Shown here in pieces: positions 34,896-43,060 of a stretch of DNA of 64,000 nt. How positions within the stretch are numbered: the first letter of the stretch is position 1; each line of letters begins with the position of its first letter. The notes below the pieces were generated by a model. It worked only from the letters and a program-made list of their open reading frames with translations. It was not told the origin of the DNA and searched no databases. The DNA is from Spelaeicoccus albus (lineage in GTDB: Bacteria > Actinomycetota > Actinomycetes > Actinomycetales > Brevibacteriaceae). The stretch is from NCBI RefSeq assembly GCF_013409065.1, contig NZ_JACBZP010000001.1, positions 3,482,518-3,546,517 on the forward strand, written 5' to 3'. Position numbers and translations under genes: made by a program.

Positions 34896-35467
34896 TGCGA
34901 CGTCGCCTCAAACGCCAGATCGACGTCCGTGGACTGCCCCTGTGCCTCGTTGTCGGCACCGCTCGGCAAGGCGACCTCGATGCACAGCCGGTCGGATGTG
35001 CCGGCCGCAACTGCCGCCGTCCGTTTCATCACGGGGGATGTCGCAATGGACGTCGGCCCCATCAGCGCCGTGCCCCCGCACTCCGCCGCAGTGCCGGATC
35101 CGCTGACGGTGCCCGATGTCACGGCGATGGTCAGCGCCTGCGAGAACGCGTTCGAGGTGGACGCTCCCACCGTCATCCGGTAGCCGAACGGCAACGTGCC
35201 CTTGTTTTGCACGGGCAGCAGCGCGGCAGTTGTGTCGCCCGGCTTCATCCCGTCGACGCTCAACGACGTCAGCTGGTACGCGTCCGGATTGCCCTGATCC
35301 CCATCCAGCCGCAGGTCGATACTGCCCGACGAGAAGGTCGCAGTCGCCGTGGCATCGTCGGTCCACGCCGCAAGAGTCGAGACGGCGCCGAGCCCGAAGA
35401 CGCCGCAGACCGCCACCAGAGCGCGGATTCGTCCCGTCCTCGGATTTTTGCTTCGATGCCGCATCAT
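34892..35467 (-). CDS. SipW-dependent-type secreted protein, TasA/camelysin-like
   Basis: A 191-residue exported protein. The N-terminal signal (ALVAVCGVFGLGAVSTLAAWTDDATATATFSSGSIDLRL) matches the alternate signal peptide processed by SipW-type peptidases, with the aromatic-Thr-Asp cleavage neighbourhood and the following FSSGSIDL strand. The mature part is a beta-sandwich-like sequence with two Cys (AECGG, RLCIEV) that could pair. It overlaps its upstream and downstream genes by four bases each. The family includes TasA and camelysin-like surface-fibre proteins; assembly into fibres here is inference. Confidence 0.82.
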   Translation of the reverse strand: MMRHRSKNPRTGRIRALVAVCGVFGLGAVSTLAAWTDDATATATFSSGSIDLRLDGDQGNPDAYQLTSLSVDGMKPGDTTAALLPVQNKGTLPFGYRMTVGASTSNAFSQALTIAVTSGTVSGSGTAAECGGTALMGPTSIATSPVMKRTAAVAAGTSDRLCIEVALPSGADNEAQGQSTDVDLAFEATSQ

Positions 35468-36174
35468 GATCTGTCCTTCCGTGAACGTCGAGCGGCCATC
35501 GCCGCGGCCGTGCCGATCCCCAGCAGGATGGCGGCAAGAGCTATGAGCAGTGCCGGTTCGGCTCCGGTTCTGGGCATTGGGGCGGTACTTCCGCCCGGCG
35601 GAACCGACTCGTCCGGCGGCTGGTGGTCGGGCGGCGTGCCGGGAATGACCACGCGCGAATCGCCGAGCGTGACCTTGACGGCAAAATTCACGTGTCCGTG
35701 CATCGATTCATTGCCGGACGCCGCCGGCAGCGTCATGGTCAGGTGCATCGGGACGACGCCGTGCGCCGGCACCGAGCCCTTGGCCGCCATGACGGCCGGT
35801 CGCCCAAGCCCGGACCGCGACAACCCAACTGTGGTTCCGGACCGCCCCGGCGCTCCGGAATCGTTCGTCGGTTCGGTTTGCAGGCGCAGGTCGCGTCGCA
35901 ACGCCATGGTTCCGGACACGTCGACAAGTTCCACTCGAAGCGCCGCCGGGGAATCCGATGCGTTTTTCACGAAGAGCTCGGCACTGTGGCTGTCCCCCGG
36001 CACATAGGTGGCCGTGTCGAACAAGCTGTCGTGAAGGGTCGCGGTCCAGTCGGTGCCCGTCGTCGACACGCGCAGGTCTCCGTCGTCCGCCGGTGCCGGA
36101 GCAGCGCTGAGGGCGGTTGCCAGCACTGCCGCAACGACGACTCCCCCGAACCGAATGATGCGTGTACGACTCAT
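35464..36174 (-). CDS. Secreted wall-anchored protein with an LPXTG-like MPRTG sorting signal
   Basis: A 236-residue protein with a classical Sec signal peptide (to about residue 30, ALSAAPAPADD) and a C-terminal sorting signal: MPRTG, then a hydrophobic helix (PALLIALAAILLGIGTAAAMAA), then a positive tail RRSRKDRS. Met replaces the first Leu of LPXTG. The mature part (VPGDSHSAELFVKNASDSPAALRVELVDVSG) looks like an immunoglobulin-like beta domain. No sortase gene is in the window. It is coupled by ATGA overlaps within the SipW/TasA-like operon and could anchor the exported proteins to the wall. Confidence 0.8.
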   Translation of the reverse strand: MSRTRIIRFGGVVVAAVLATALSAAPAPADDGDLRVSTTGTDWTATLHDSLFDTATYVPGDSHSAELFVKNASDSPAALRVELVDVSGTMALRRDLRLQTEPTNDSGAPGRSGTTVGLSRSGLGRPAVMAAKGSVPAHGVVPMHLTMTLPAASGNESMHGHVNFAVKVTLGDSRVVIPGTPPDHQPPDESVPPGGSTAPMPRTGAEPALLIALAAILLGIGTAAAMAARRSRKDRS

Positions 36175-36755
36175 GACCCGGCCCGCCGACGCCGTACGAA
36201 ATCGATCACCGCGGATACGAACATGAATGCGGCGTACCCGAACAGTCCTGCCGCGCACACAATGATGACGATGCTTCGTTCGCCGTGGTTCCACAGCGAG
36301 TTGACGTATCCGAGCACCGGCACCGAATACCACAGCTTGCCGCGGATCTGAGGTGCCGTCACCGGGTTGACATCGTTTGCCCCGTTGGCGTCGCCGCGAG
36401 TCGTCCACGTGCGTTCCCCGTGCGAATCCACTGCCTGCGCCACGATCCGGTGCGTGATCACTTCGGGGTCGCCCGACCGCACCTGGTAGGTGACGACATC
36501 GCCGATGCCCAGAGTGTGCGGGTCGACGGGCTTGACGACGGCCAACGAGCCGGGCGGCATCCCCGGGCGCATGGAACCGGTCAGCACCGTGTACGGCGTC
36601 GCCCCGGCCAGCAAGGGGATGACGACCATGACGAGCAGCATGCCAAGAGCGGCCAGCAGGACGAACCAGCTGACGAATTGCCCTGCCCATGCGGCGCGGC
36701 GCCGCGGCCGCGACGTCGCCGCGACCGCAGTGCGGGTTGCCGGCTCGGTACTCAT
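36171..36755 (-). CDS. sipW: SipW-like signal peptidase I (S26B)
   Basis: A 194-residue membrane peptidase with a helix at about 26-50, catalytic Ser61 (TGSM), His102 (ITHRIVA), the RGDANGAND motif with Asp128, and a C-terminal helix at about 155-180. The Ser/His pair, instead of the bacterial Ser/Lys, places it in the archaeal/ER branch with Bacillus SipW, which processes TasA. The start at 36755 overlaps the upstream stop (ATGA) and the stop overlaps the next start. It probably cleaves the alternate signal peptides of the neighbouring products at the outer face of the membrane. Confidence 0.9.
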   Translation of the reverse strand: MSTEPATRTAVAATSRPRRRAAWAGQFVSWFVLLAALGMLLVMVVIPLLAGATPYTVLTGSMRPGMPPGSLAVVKPVDPHTLGIGDVVTYQVRSGDPEVITHRIVAQAVDSHGERTWTTRGDANGANDVNPVTAPQIRGKLWYSVPVLGYVNSLWNHGERSIVIIVCAAGLFGYAAFMFVSAVIDFVRRRRAGS

Positions 36756-37330
36756 GCGCCCGACCGCGATTGCGCTCGGAGCGTGAAGGCCGCAGTGGTT
36801 GTCGCACCGTGCAGTGATTGCGGCGCACCCGACGGGAGGGTGACGGCAAAGCACAGCACCGTCGAACCGGCCGGGGCCAGGCTCGTCACGGTCGTCGCGG
36901 TCACCCCGGTCAGCGCTCCTTGGTACACGAGGCTGTCCGATGTGCCGGTGAAATCACCGCCCGCCGGACAGTCCGATGCGCTGCCGGCCATGTCGATGCG
37001 CAGCGTCAATGCGTCCGCCAATGCGCCGGCGGCCGACGACGACATGACGCTGAACGTCATCGGCACGTCGCCGGCATTGCGCACCGTCAGCGGTGCTTGA
37101 TGGCGATCTCCGGGCGACAGGTTCGACACGGTCAGCCCCGAAAACGTGTAGTCGTGCGACGCCGTCGAGTCATCGCCGACAGTCATCGACAGCGTGCCGG
37201 AGGAGATCTGCTTGTCACTCATCGGGGCAGCGCTGTTCCACGCGGCTTCCGTGCCGAGTCCGCCGGACAAGCCGGCTCCTCCGAGCAACACCACTGCCGC
37301 GCAGGCCACCACGATCAGGCGGGTGCGCAT
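36752..37330 (-). CDS. SipW-dependent-type secreted protein, TasA/camelysin-like
   Basis: A 192-residue exported protein. The signal region (LIVVACAAVVLLGGAGLSGGLGTEAAWNSAAPMSDKQISSGTLSMTV) has the helix, small-residue stretch, Ala-Ala-Trp-Asn cleavage neighbourhood and SSGTL strand of the SipW-dependent class. The mature part has an LSPGDRHQAPLTVRNAGDVPMTFSV stretch typical of TasA-like beta domains, and two Cys (SDCPAGG, VLCFAV). It lies six bases after the first operon gene and overlaps the SipW gene start. Confidence 0.82.
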   Translation of the reverse strand: MRTRLIVVACAAVVLLGGAGLSGGLGTEAAWNSAAPMSDKQISSGTLSMTVGDDSTASHDYTFSGLTVSNLSPGDRHQAPLTVRNAGDVPMTFSVMSSSAAGALADALTLRIDMAGSASDCPAGGDFTGTSDSLVYQGALTGVTATTVTSLAPAGSTVLCFAVTLPSGAPQSLHGATTTAAFTLRAQSRSGA

Positions 37331-37336
37331 CGAGGC

Positions 37337-37918
37337 CTATCGGGGTTGCTGCGACAGCGTGTAACCGACCTGCGACAAGTCGACCGACTCGTTCTGCGCC
37401 GTCGTCCCCTTGACCGAGTCGGGCAGCTCGAAGACGACGTGCGCGGAATACGTGCCGGCGTCCGCGCTCGTGATGGTGACGGGCGTCCCAGGAGTGATCA
37501 CCACGTCGTCCGAACCGGTCTTCGACAAGGTCACGGTGATTTCGAGGGCGTCCTGCAACTCGGTGTCGCCGGTGATTCCGGACGTGTCGACGTTGAGGTC
37601 GGCTACCAGATTCTTGCCGGTGGCCGTGATGACGACGTCCTGGCCCAGCTCGATACGGTCGCCCGGGACTATCGTGTCGGTCGCCGGGTTCCAGTCGGCG
37701 GACTGGCCGTCGACCGGGTTCAGGTCGGTCCAGGTCCCGTCGCCCTCGGTGGCGATCGTCAGCTCGCCCGAATTCACTGTGCCGCCGGGAAGCGTTGCAC
37801 TGTCGTTCCACAGAGCGTAGCTTCCGAAGCCGCCGGCCAAAAGCAGCACTGCCGCAACGGCGGCGATTGCTCCCTTGGCGGTCTTGCTCAATCCGGTTTT
37901 AGGCAGGGTGCGTTGCAT
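37337..37918 (-). CDS. Alternate-type signal peptide protein (TasA-like), first gene of the operon
   Basis: A 193-residue exported protein. The N-terminus KTAKGAIAAVAAVLLLAGGFGSYALWNDSATLPGGTVNSGELTIA closely fits the actinobacterial alternate signal peptide class (helix, G-x-Y-A-L-W-N-D, then a SGEL strand). The mature part contains PGDRIELGQDVVITATGKNLVADLNVD, like repeated TasA beta strands; it has no Cys. GGAG lies eight bases before the ATG. The 133-base upstream region has a 6-bp hairpin at about 37959 (CTCTAC/GTAGAG) and probably the operon promoter. Confidence 0.83.
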   Translation of the reverse strand: MQRTLPKTGLSKTAKGAIAAVAAVLLLAGGFGSYALWNDSATLPGGTVNSGELTIATEGDGTWTDLNPVDGQSADWNPATDTIVPGDRIELGQDVVITATGKNLVADLNVDTSGITGDTELQDALEITVTLSKTGSDDVVITPGTPVTITSADAGTYSAHVVFELPDSVKGTTAQNESVDLSQVGYTLSQQPR

Positions 37919-38051
37919 GCGGTAACTCCAGGTTCAGTCGAAACCCGTTGAGGGGTCGCCTCTACCCCCGTAGAGACTACTTAAGGTTAACGCTCCCTGA
38001 GTGTTCCCGCCGAATTTCCGAAGACTTCGTTACGGTTCCGTTGTCAACCGG

Positions 38052-39242
38052 TCAGCTGCGCGGCGAGCGCAGCACCAGCGCATCGCCTTGACCGCCGCCA
38101 CCGCACAGTGATGCGGCGCCGACGCCCCCGCCGCGACGGGCCAATTCGAGCGCCAACGTGAGCGCAAGCCGTGCGCCCGAGGCGCCGATCGGATGCCCGA
38201 TGGCGATCGCCCCGCCGTTGACGTTCACGGATTCGGGGTCGACGCCGAGTGCCTTCGTACTGGCCAGTCCGACTGCGGCGAACGCCTCGTTGATCTCGAT
38301 GACGTCGAGGTCGCCGGCGGCGATGCCCTCCTTGGCCAATGCGTCGTCGATCGCATTGGCGGGCTGGCTCTGCAAACTCGAGTCCGGCCCCGCGACCGAC
38401 CCGTGGCCGCCGATCTCCGCAAGGATCGGCATACCCAATTCCTCTGCCTTCTCCCGGCTCGTCACGACGACGGCGGCAGCACCGTCGGAAATCTGCGAAG
38501 CGTTGCCGGCGGTGATCGACCCGTCCTTGCTGAACGCCGGACGCAGCTTGGCCAGCGACTCGACGCTCGTGTCCGAGCGCACGCCCTCGTCTGTTGTCAC
38601 CACCACATCGTCGCCTCGCCGTGCCGGCACCGTCACGGGCACTACCTCGTCCGTGAAATTGCCGTTCTTCCAGGCCGCGGCCGCCAAATTGTGCGACCGC
38701 GCCGCGAATTCGTCCTGGGCGCCGCGGTCGAATTCCTGCCGGCCGGTGTTGGCCTGCTCCGTCAACAATCCCATCGGCTGATCGGTGAAGACGTCCCACA
38801 ACCCGTCATAGGCCATGCTGTCCTTGAGCGCGACGTCGCCGTACTTGTACCCATCGCGCGATCCGGTCAACAGGTGCGGCGCCTGGCTCATCGACTCCTG
38901 CCCCCCGGCGACGACTATTTCGCATTCGCCGGCCCGCACCAACGTGGCGGCCAGCGCTATCGAGTTCAGCCCCGACAGGCAGAGCTTGTTGATGGTGATC
39001 GACGGCACCGACATCGGAATCCCGGCAGCCACCGCCGCCTGCCGCGCCGGGCCCTGTCCGCACCCTGCCGACAGCACCTGCCCCATGATGACGTAATCGA
39101 CGTCGGCCGCGTCCACGCCTGCCTTGTCGAGCGCCCCGCGGATCGCCACACCGCCGAGGTCGCTGGCCGCAAGCGACTTCAATGACCCTTGAAGGCGCCC
39201 GAACGGCGTCCGCGCCCCCGCTGCAATGACTGCTTGAACCAT
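38052..39242 (-). CDS. Acetyl-CoA C-acetyltransferase (thiolase)
   Basis: A 396-residue thiolase. The acyl-accepting Cys88 lies in [12 protein letters not shown], and the C-terminal motifs [14 protein letters not shown] and [10 protein letters not shown] carry the remaining catalytic His and Cys. It condenses or cleaves acetoacetyl-CoA in ketone or fatty acid metabolism. The ATG at 39242 has GGAGG six bases upstream. In Mycobacterium tuberculosis fadA4 lies in a similar position relative to nucS. It is divergent from a DivIVA-domain gene. Confidence 0.93.
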   Translation of the reverse strand: MVQAVIAAGARTPFGRLQGSLKSLAASDLGGVAIRGALDKAGVDAADVDYVIMGQVLSAGCGQGPARQAAVAAGIPMSVPSITINKLCLSGLNSIALAATLVRAGECEIVVAGGQESMSQAPHLLTGSRDGYKYGDVALKDSMAYDGLWDVFTDQPMGLLTEQANTGRQEFDRGAQDEFAARSHNLAAAAWKNGNFTDEVVPVTVPARRGDDVVVTTDEGVRSDTSVESLAKLRPAFSKDGSITAGNASQISDGAAAVVVTSREKAEELGMPILAEIGGHGSVAGPDSSLQSQPANAIDDALAKEGIAAGDLDVIEINEAFAAVGLASTKALGVDPESVNVNGGAIAIGHPIGASGARLALTLALELARRGGGVGAASLCGGGGQGDALVLRSPRS

Positions 39243-39267
39243 GACCAACCTCCACGTCTGGACGAAA

Positions 39268-39299
39268 ACTGCTTACTACTAACTGCTTACTACTAACTG
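39268..39299. repeat. 14-bp tandem repeat upstream of the thiolase gene
   Basis: Two exact copies of ACTGCTTACTACTA plus the first four bases of a third, about 25 bases upstream of the thiolase start in the divergent control region. It could be a binding site or a slippage product; no regulator is identified. Confidence 0.75.
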
Positions 39300-39429
39300 T
39301 ACGGAGCTATCGTCACGCTGGACACCGGCACCGCACCGGTAGGCATTAAGCTGGCTTAGAGCACGCACCCGCAGCGATGAGTCATGCCCCACGAATTTTC
39401 GGTCAACCAAATTCCTTCAAGGAGACGAT

Positions 39430-40911
39430 GTGACGCAGCCAGAAGAATTCCGCACATCACTTCGCGGCTATGAGAAGAGCGAAGTCGATGCGTACACGAA
39501 GAAGCTTCTCGCCGAACAAGCACACCTGCAAAAGTCACTGACGGAGGCCAGGGCCTCGGTCGAGGCCGCCGATCGCGGCAAGTTGGAGTTGGCCGGAGAG
39601 CTCAGCGAGGTCAAGCGTCAGCTGCGCGAAATGAATGCAAGCGACCTGCCCGAACAGCCCGGCTCGCGAATCGATCATCTTTTGAAGATCGCCGAGGAGC
39701 AGTCGCGGGAGACTTTGTCGAAAGCGGCGTCCGACGCCGAAGCGATCCGCAACAACGCGCGCAGCGAGGTGGCTCAGCTGCGCGCAAAGGCGCAAAGCGA
39801 GATTCAAGACGAACTGAGCAATGCGCGCGCCGAGGCCGACAGCGTCAAATCGGCTGCCGAACTGCGGGCGCAAGAGCACATCGACTCGGCGACCGGCAGG
39901 GCCAAGGAACTGCGCGAAAGCGCCGAGCGCGAAGCCGCCAAGAGCAAGCAGTCCGCCGATTCGGAGGCAAAGGAAGGTCGAACGCGCCTGGCTCGCGAGC
40001 TCGACCAGTTGAAGTCGACGGCAGAGCGCGACGCCGCGGAGATTCGGGCAACGGCAAAGAAAGACGCCGAGGCCATGCGTTCCGAAGCGCAGACGTTGCT
40101 GGCGTCGAGCAAGTCGAAGGCCAGCGAGGCCGAGGTCGAACTTGCCACTTTGCGGGAAAAGACGCATGCCGATCTCAAGGCAACGCACGAGAAAGCGTCC
40201 AAGGAAAGCGCCGACCTCGTGGCCGAGGCCGAAGCGCGCGCGGCAGCCGCCGAAAAACGCGCCAAGGAGGCTCTGGCCAAGGCCGAGCAAACCAGGCAGG
40301 ACGCCGTGGCCAAGGCCGATTCGATAATTGAAGACGGACGTAAGCGAGCGGGGGCGCTGATCTCCGAAGCACGTTCAAAGGCGGAGGCCACGATCGCCGA
40401 GGCACAGGAGCAGGCCAAGAAGGGCACTGCCGCCGCGCAGGCGCAAGTCACCCTGCTGACCAATCAGCGTAAATCGATTGTGGCCCAGCTCGAGCAGCTC
40501 AAGTCCATGTTCAACGCTCCCAGCGAAATGCTTGCCAAGTCGATCGCCGATTCGGAAGCGTCCGAGTCCGATCAGTCCGCCGAATCCGGTAAGCCCTCCG
40601 GGTCCGGCAAGTCCGGTGACGCCGGCAAGTCCGGCGATTCCGCGGAAGCGGCACAAGCGAAGAAGGCCGGCCAGGCCCAGCCGGGCGCGGCAAACGGCCG
40701 CGGGCCCTCGAACGCCGACCAGCCCAAGTCCGCCGGCCGGCCCAAGTCCTCGGCGTCGTCGAACGACGCCGGGTCGTCGAACGACGCCGGGTCGTCGAAC
40801 AACGCCGGGTCGTCGAACAACACCGGGGCGAAGCCCGCCGAGGCGCCCCGAAACGCCGCCGAGTCCACCTCAGAACGGGCCGGGACGGCCGGACGCGAAG
40901 GCGGCAGGTAA
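39430..40911 (+). CDS. DivIVA-domain coiled-coil protein
   Basis: A 493-residue protein. The first 35 residues (EEFRTSLRGYEKSEVDAYTKKL) are a DivIVA-like membrane-targeting domain, followed by about 300 residues of continuous Ala/Glu/Lys/Arg-rich coiled coil (about 35-370) and a disordered Ser/Gly/Lys/Pro tail. The tail holds four tandem copies of SSNDAG/SSNNAG-like hexapeptides. It is a paralogue of the Wag31-type DivIVA at 62.9 kb and may act in polar scaffolding or septal organisation; the role is inferred. The GTG start has AAGGAGA upstream. Confidence 0.85.
   Translation: MTQPEEFRTSLRGYEKSEVDAYTKKLLAEQAHLQKSLTEARASVEAADRGKLELAGELSEVKRQLREMNASDLPEQPGSRIDHLLKIAEEQSRETLSKAASDAEAIRNNARSEVAQLRAKAQSEIQDELSNARAEADSVKSAAELRAQEHIDSATGRAKELRESAEREAAKSKQSADSEAKEGRTRLARELDQLKSTAERDAAEIRATAKKDAEAMRSEAQTLLASSKSKASEAEVELATLREKTHADLKATHEKASKESADLVAEAEARAAAAEKRAKEALAKAEQTRQDAVAKADSIIEDGRKRAGALISEARSKAEATIAEAQEQAKKGTAAAQAQVTLLTNQRKSIVAQLEQLKSMFNAPSEMLAKSIADSEASESDQSAESGKPSGSGKSGDAGKSGDSAEAAQAKKAGQAQPGAANGRGPSNADQPKSAGRPKSSASSNDAGSSNDAGSSNNAGSSNNTGAKPAEAPRNAAESTSERAGTAGREGGR
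40756..40827 (+). repeat. Four 18-bp tandem repeats inside the DivIVA-domain gene
   Basis: Units TCGTCGAACGACGCCGGG begin at 40756, 40774, 40792 and 40810; the last two diverge slightly. They encode the SSNDAG hexapeptides of the disordered tail. In-frame repeats of this kind can vary in number between strains by slippage. Confidence 0.9.
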
Positions 40912-41117
40912 TTCACCTGCCGTCGGGGCGGCAGTTCGGGCAAGCACTTGTTCAAGCCGCCAAAAGCGCCAAAAGTGTTCTTCAGCAACACGATTTCGGG
41001 CCGCCCGAAGACCCGGATGAGATAACCGCCGACGGCGACTCCGGGTCGCCCCGGCCGGATATCCACAACGTCGAGCCGTCCACCGGCAGACCGGATACGA
41101 CGCCCGGCTCCGACGAT

Positions 41118-42248
41118 GTGCAGGGCGAGGAATCCGCCGTCCGCAACGACCCGTCGGTTGCCGACCCGGACGTCGTCCCCCCGCCTCAGCTCGGCCAGCT
41201 CGGCGTGCCGTTCAACGCCTCGAATCCGCTGTACTTCGGATTCGTCGGGGCAATCGGGGTGCTCTTGGCCATTGGGTTGTGGCACCTGGTCAGCCAAGTC
41301 AGCGGCGTCATCACGCTCATCGTCGGAGCCCTGTTCATCGCGCTTGGCCTCGAGCCGATCATCGCCTGGCTGGCCCGGCACAAGATTCCGCGGCCCTTGG
41401 CAATCGTCCTGGTCGATCTCATCTTGATCGGCGCCGTCGCCGCGTTCATCTCGTCGATAGTGCCCACGATCGTGCAACAGTCGACTGCGCTGGTCAATGC
41501 GACTCCGGACTATGTGAACACGATCATCAATTCGCAGTTCATCCAAGACATGAACGCCAAATTCCACCTGGCCGATAAAATTACCGGCGAAGTGCAGGAG
41601 AAGCTCGGCGACGCCAAGACGATTTCCGCGGTGCTCGGCGGGGTCTTCGGCGTCGGCAAGGCAGTGGTGTCCGGGGTATTCAGCGTCGTCACGATCCTGG
41701 TGCTCACACTGTATTTTCAAGCTTCCCTGCCGGTCACAAAAGCCTGGATCTACCGGTTGGCGCCCCGGTCGCGCCGCACTCGCACACGGCTCATCGGCGA
41801 CCAGATCACGAACAATATCGGCCGTTACGTCTCCGGCCAGGTCATCATCGCGTCGATCAACGGTGTGTGCTGCTATTTCATGCTGCTGATAGTCGGTGTG
41901 CCCTTCCCCGCCATCCTCGCGGTCGTGGCTGCCTTGTTCGGACTCATTCCGTTGATTGGCGCCACTATCGGCGCAATTATCATCGTCGTGGTCACATTGT
42001 TCCAAAGCTGGTCGACGGCGCTGGTCGTGCTGATCTACTACGTGTTGTACCAGCAGTTCGAAAATTACGTGATCCAACCGCGCGTCATGGCGCGGGCCGT
42101 GTCGGTATCTGGTTCGGTCGCAGTCATCGCAGCGCTGTGCGGCGGAGCGCTGGCCGGAGTCCTGGGCGCCCTGGTGGCGATTCCCGTCGCCGCAGCGATC
42201 ATATTGATCATTCGAGAAGTACTCATCCCGCGACAAGATCGGTTGTGA
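41118..42248 (+). CDS. AI-2E family (PerM/YdiK) transporter
   Basis: A 376-residue membrane protein with about eight hydrophobic segments in the AI-2E/PerM arrangement: two N-terminal helix pairs, a long amphipathic stretch (about 110-190), then four C-terminal helices with GLIPLIGATIGAIIIVVV and YYVLYQQFENYVIQPRVM, which are strongly conserved. The substrate is unknown; the AI-2 name is historical. The GTG start lacks a good ribosome site; the frame is open upstream into the end of the DivIVA gene but without another usual start. The 206-base gap before it shows no other gene. Confidence 0.88.
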   Translation: MQGEESAVRNDPSVADPDVVPPPQLGQLGVPFNASNPLYFGFVGAIGVLLAIGLWHLVSQVSGVITLIVGALFIALGLEPIIAWLARHKIPRPLAIVLVDLILIGAVAAFISSIVPTIVQQSTALVNATPDYVNTIINSQFIQDMNAKFHLADKITGEVQEKLGDAKTISAVLGGVFGVGKAVVSGVFSVVTILVLTLYFQASLPVTKAWIYRLAPRSRRTRTRLIGDQITNNIGRYVSGQVIIASINGVCCYFMLLIVGVPFPAILAVVAALFGLIPLIGATIGAIIIVVVTLFQSWSTALVVLIYYVLYQQFENYVIQPRVMARAVSVSGSVAVIAALCGGALAGVLGALVAIPVAAAIILIIREVLIPRQDRL

Positions 42249-42251
42249 CTC

Positions 42252-42635
42252 ATGCGCCTGCTCCACCTCGCCCTGGCCGATGACTTCGAGGCGGCCCGCC
42301 CGCTGGGCGAATACACGGTATCGACCCGCGGCACGAGCGTCGACGACGCCGGATTCATTCACGCCTCCACTGCCGGGCAGCTACCGAAGATCGCGTCAAT
42401 GCTGTACTCGGACGTGCATTCGCCGCTCGTCGTGCTTGTCATCGACGAAGATGAGCTCGCCGGCGCCGGCATCGAAGTGAAGTGGGAGACTCCGCACGGC
42501 TCCGACCAGCTCTTCCCGCACATCTACGGTCCGTTGCCGACCGATAACGACACCGTCGTCGCGGTAGTGCCGGTCGAGTTCTCCGGACGCCGATTCGTCA
42601 TGCCCGACTTGAGCGACTACGACGTCCGCCCCTGA
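42252..42635 (+). CDS. DUF952 family protein
   Basis: A 127-residue soluble protein. The GFIHASTAGQLPKIASMLY and WETPHGSDQLFPHIYGPLP motifs mark the DUF952 family, which has no proven function (proposed to be related to ADP-ribosyltransferase-like folds). It starts three bases after the AI-2E gene stop and is probably in the same transcript. Confidence 0.88.
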   Translation: MRLLHLALADDFEAARPLGEYTVSTRGTSVDDAGFIHASTAGQLPKIASMLYSDVHSPLVVLVIDEDELAGAGIEVKWETPHGSDQLFPHIYGPLPTDNDTVVAVVPVEFSGRRFVMPDLSDYDVRP

Positions 42636-42676
42636 GACCCGCATCGCCGACGTCCGCAATTCTTCCCTCGCAGCGG

Positions 42677-43060
42677 TCACCGACGAGTCGGACCGCGACG
42701 TCCGCGTGCTGCCCAGCACGCGTCATGCCAATGCCGGCGCGACGTGAGCGCATGATCTGATCCGAGGACGTCGTCGGCGCGCCAGGCGACCGTATGCGCC
42801 GTCCCCGGCGCGATCAGCTGGTCGCACCCCGGGCACCGGTACGCCTTGTCCCCGCCGCGAACCCGGCGCATTGTCCAGTCGCCGTCGGCACCGGAAACAT
42901 GTCGGGGCATGCCGGTCAGCGCGGACTCGAGATCGCGGCCCTCCTCCGGCCCGGCGGATTGCTTTTTGCCGCGGCGGCGCGGCCGGTTCGATCGTGGCAC
43001 GAGTCCATTGTCCCCTACCGGTCGCGACCGACTAGAGTTGGTGACCGTGCGCTTAGTCAT
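42677..43060 (-). CDS. Small zinc-ribbon-like protein, unknown function
   Basis: Up to 127 residues. The N-terminal half is basic and low-complexity. The C-terminal half has CPGC (about 76-79) and a downstream RRHWHDACW, which together could bind zinc. Similar proteins are widely annotated only as ATP/GTP-binding or hypothetical next to nucS in actinobacteria, without evidence for nucleotide binding that I can see. The ATG at 43060 lies inside the nucS coding region; a GTG at 43000 is an alternative that avoids the overlap. Confidence 0.6.
   Translation of the reverse strand: MTKRTVTNSSRSRPVGDNGLVPRSNRPRRRGKKQSAGPEEGRDLESALTGMPRHVSGADGDWTMRRVRGGDKAYRCPGCDQLIAPGTAHTVAWRADDVLGSDHALTSRRHWHDACWAARGRRGPTRR

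Noticed and set aside
33810-37918. A transferred genomic island for the SipW/TasA-like operon
   Set aside because: Base composition by eye is like that of neighbouring genes, and there is no integrase, tRNA junction or flanking repeat; transfer cannot be claimed.
40572-42362. A 596-codon minus-strand frame opposite the DivIVA and AI-2E genes
   Set aside because: The Asp/His/Arg-rich translation is an antisense artefact of a membrane protein gene and a coiled-coil gene.
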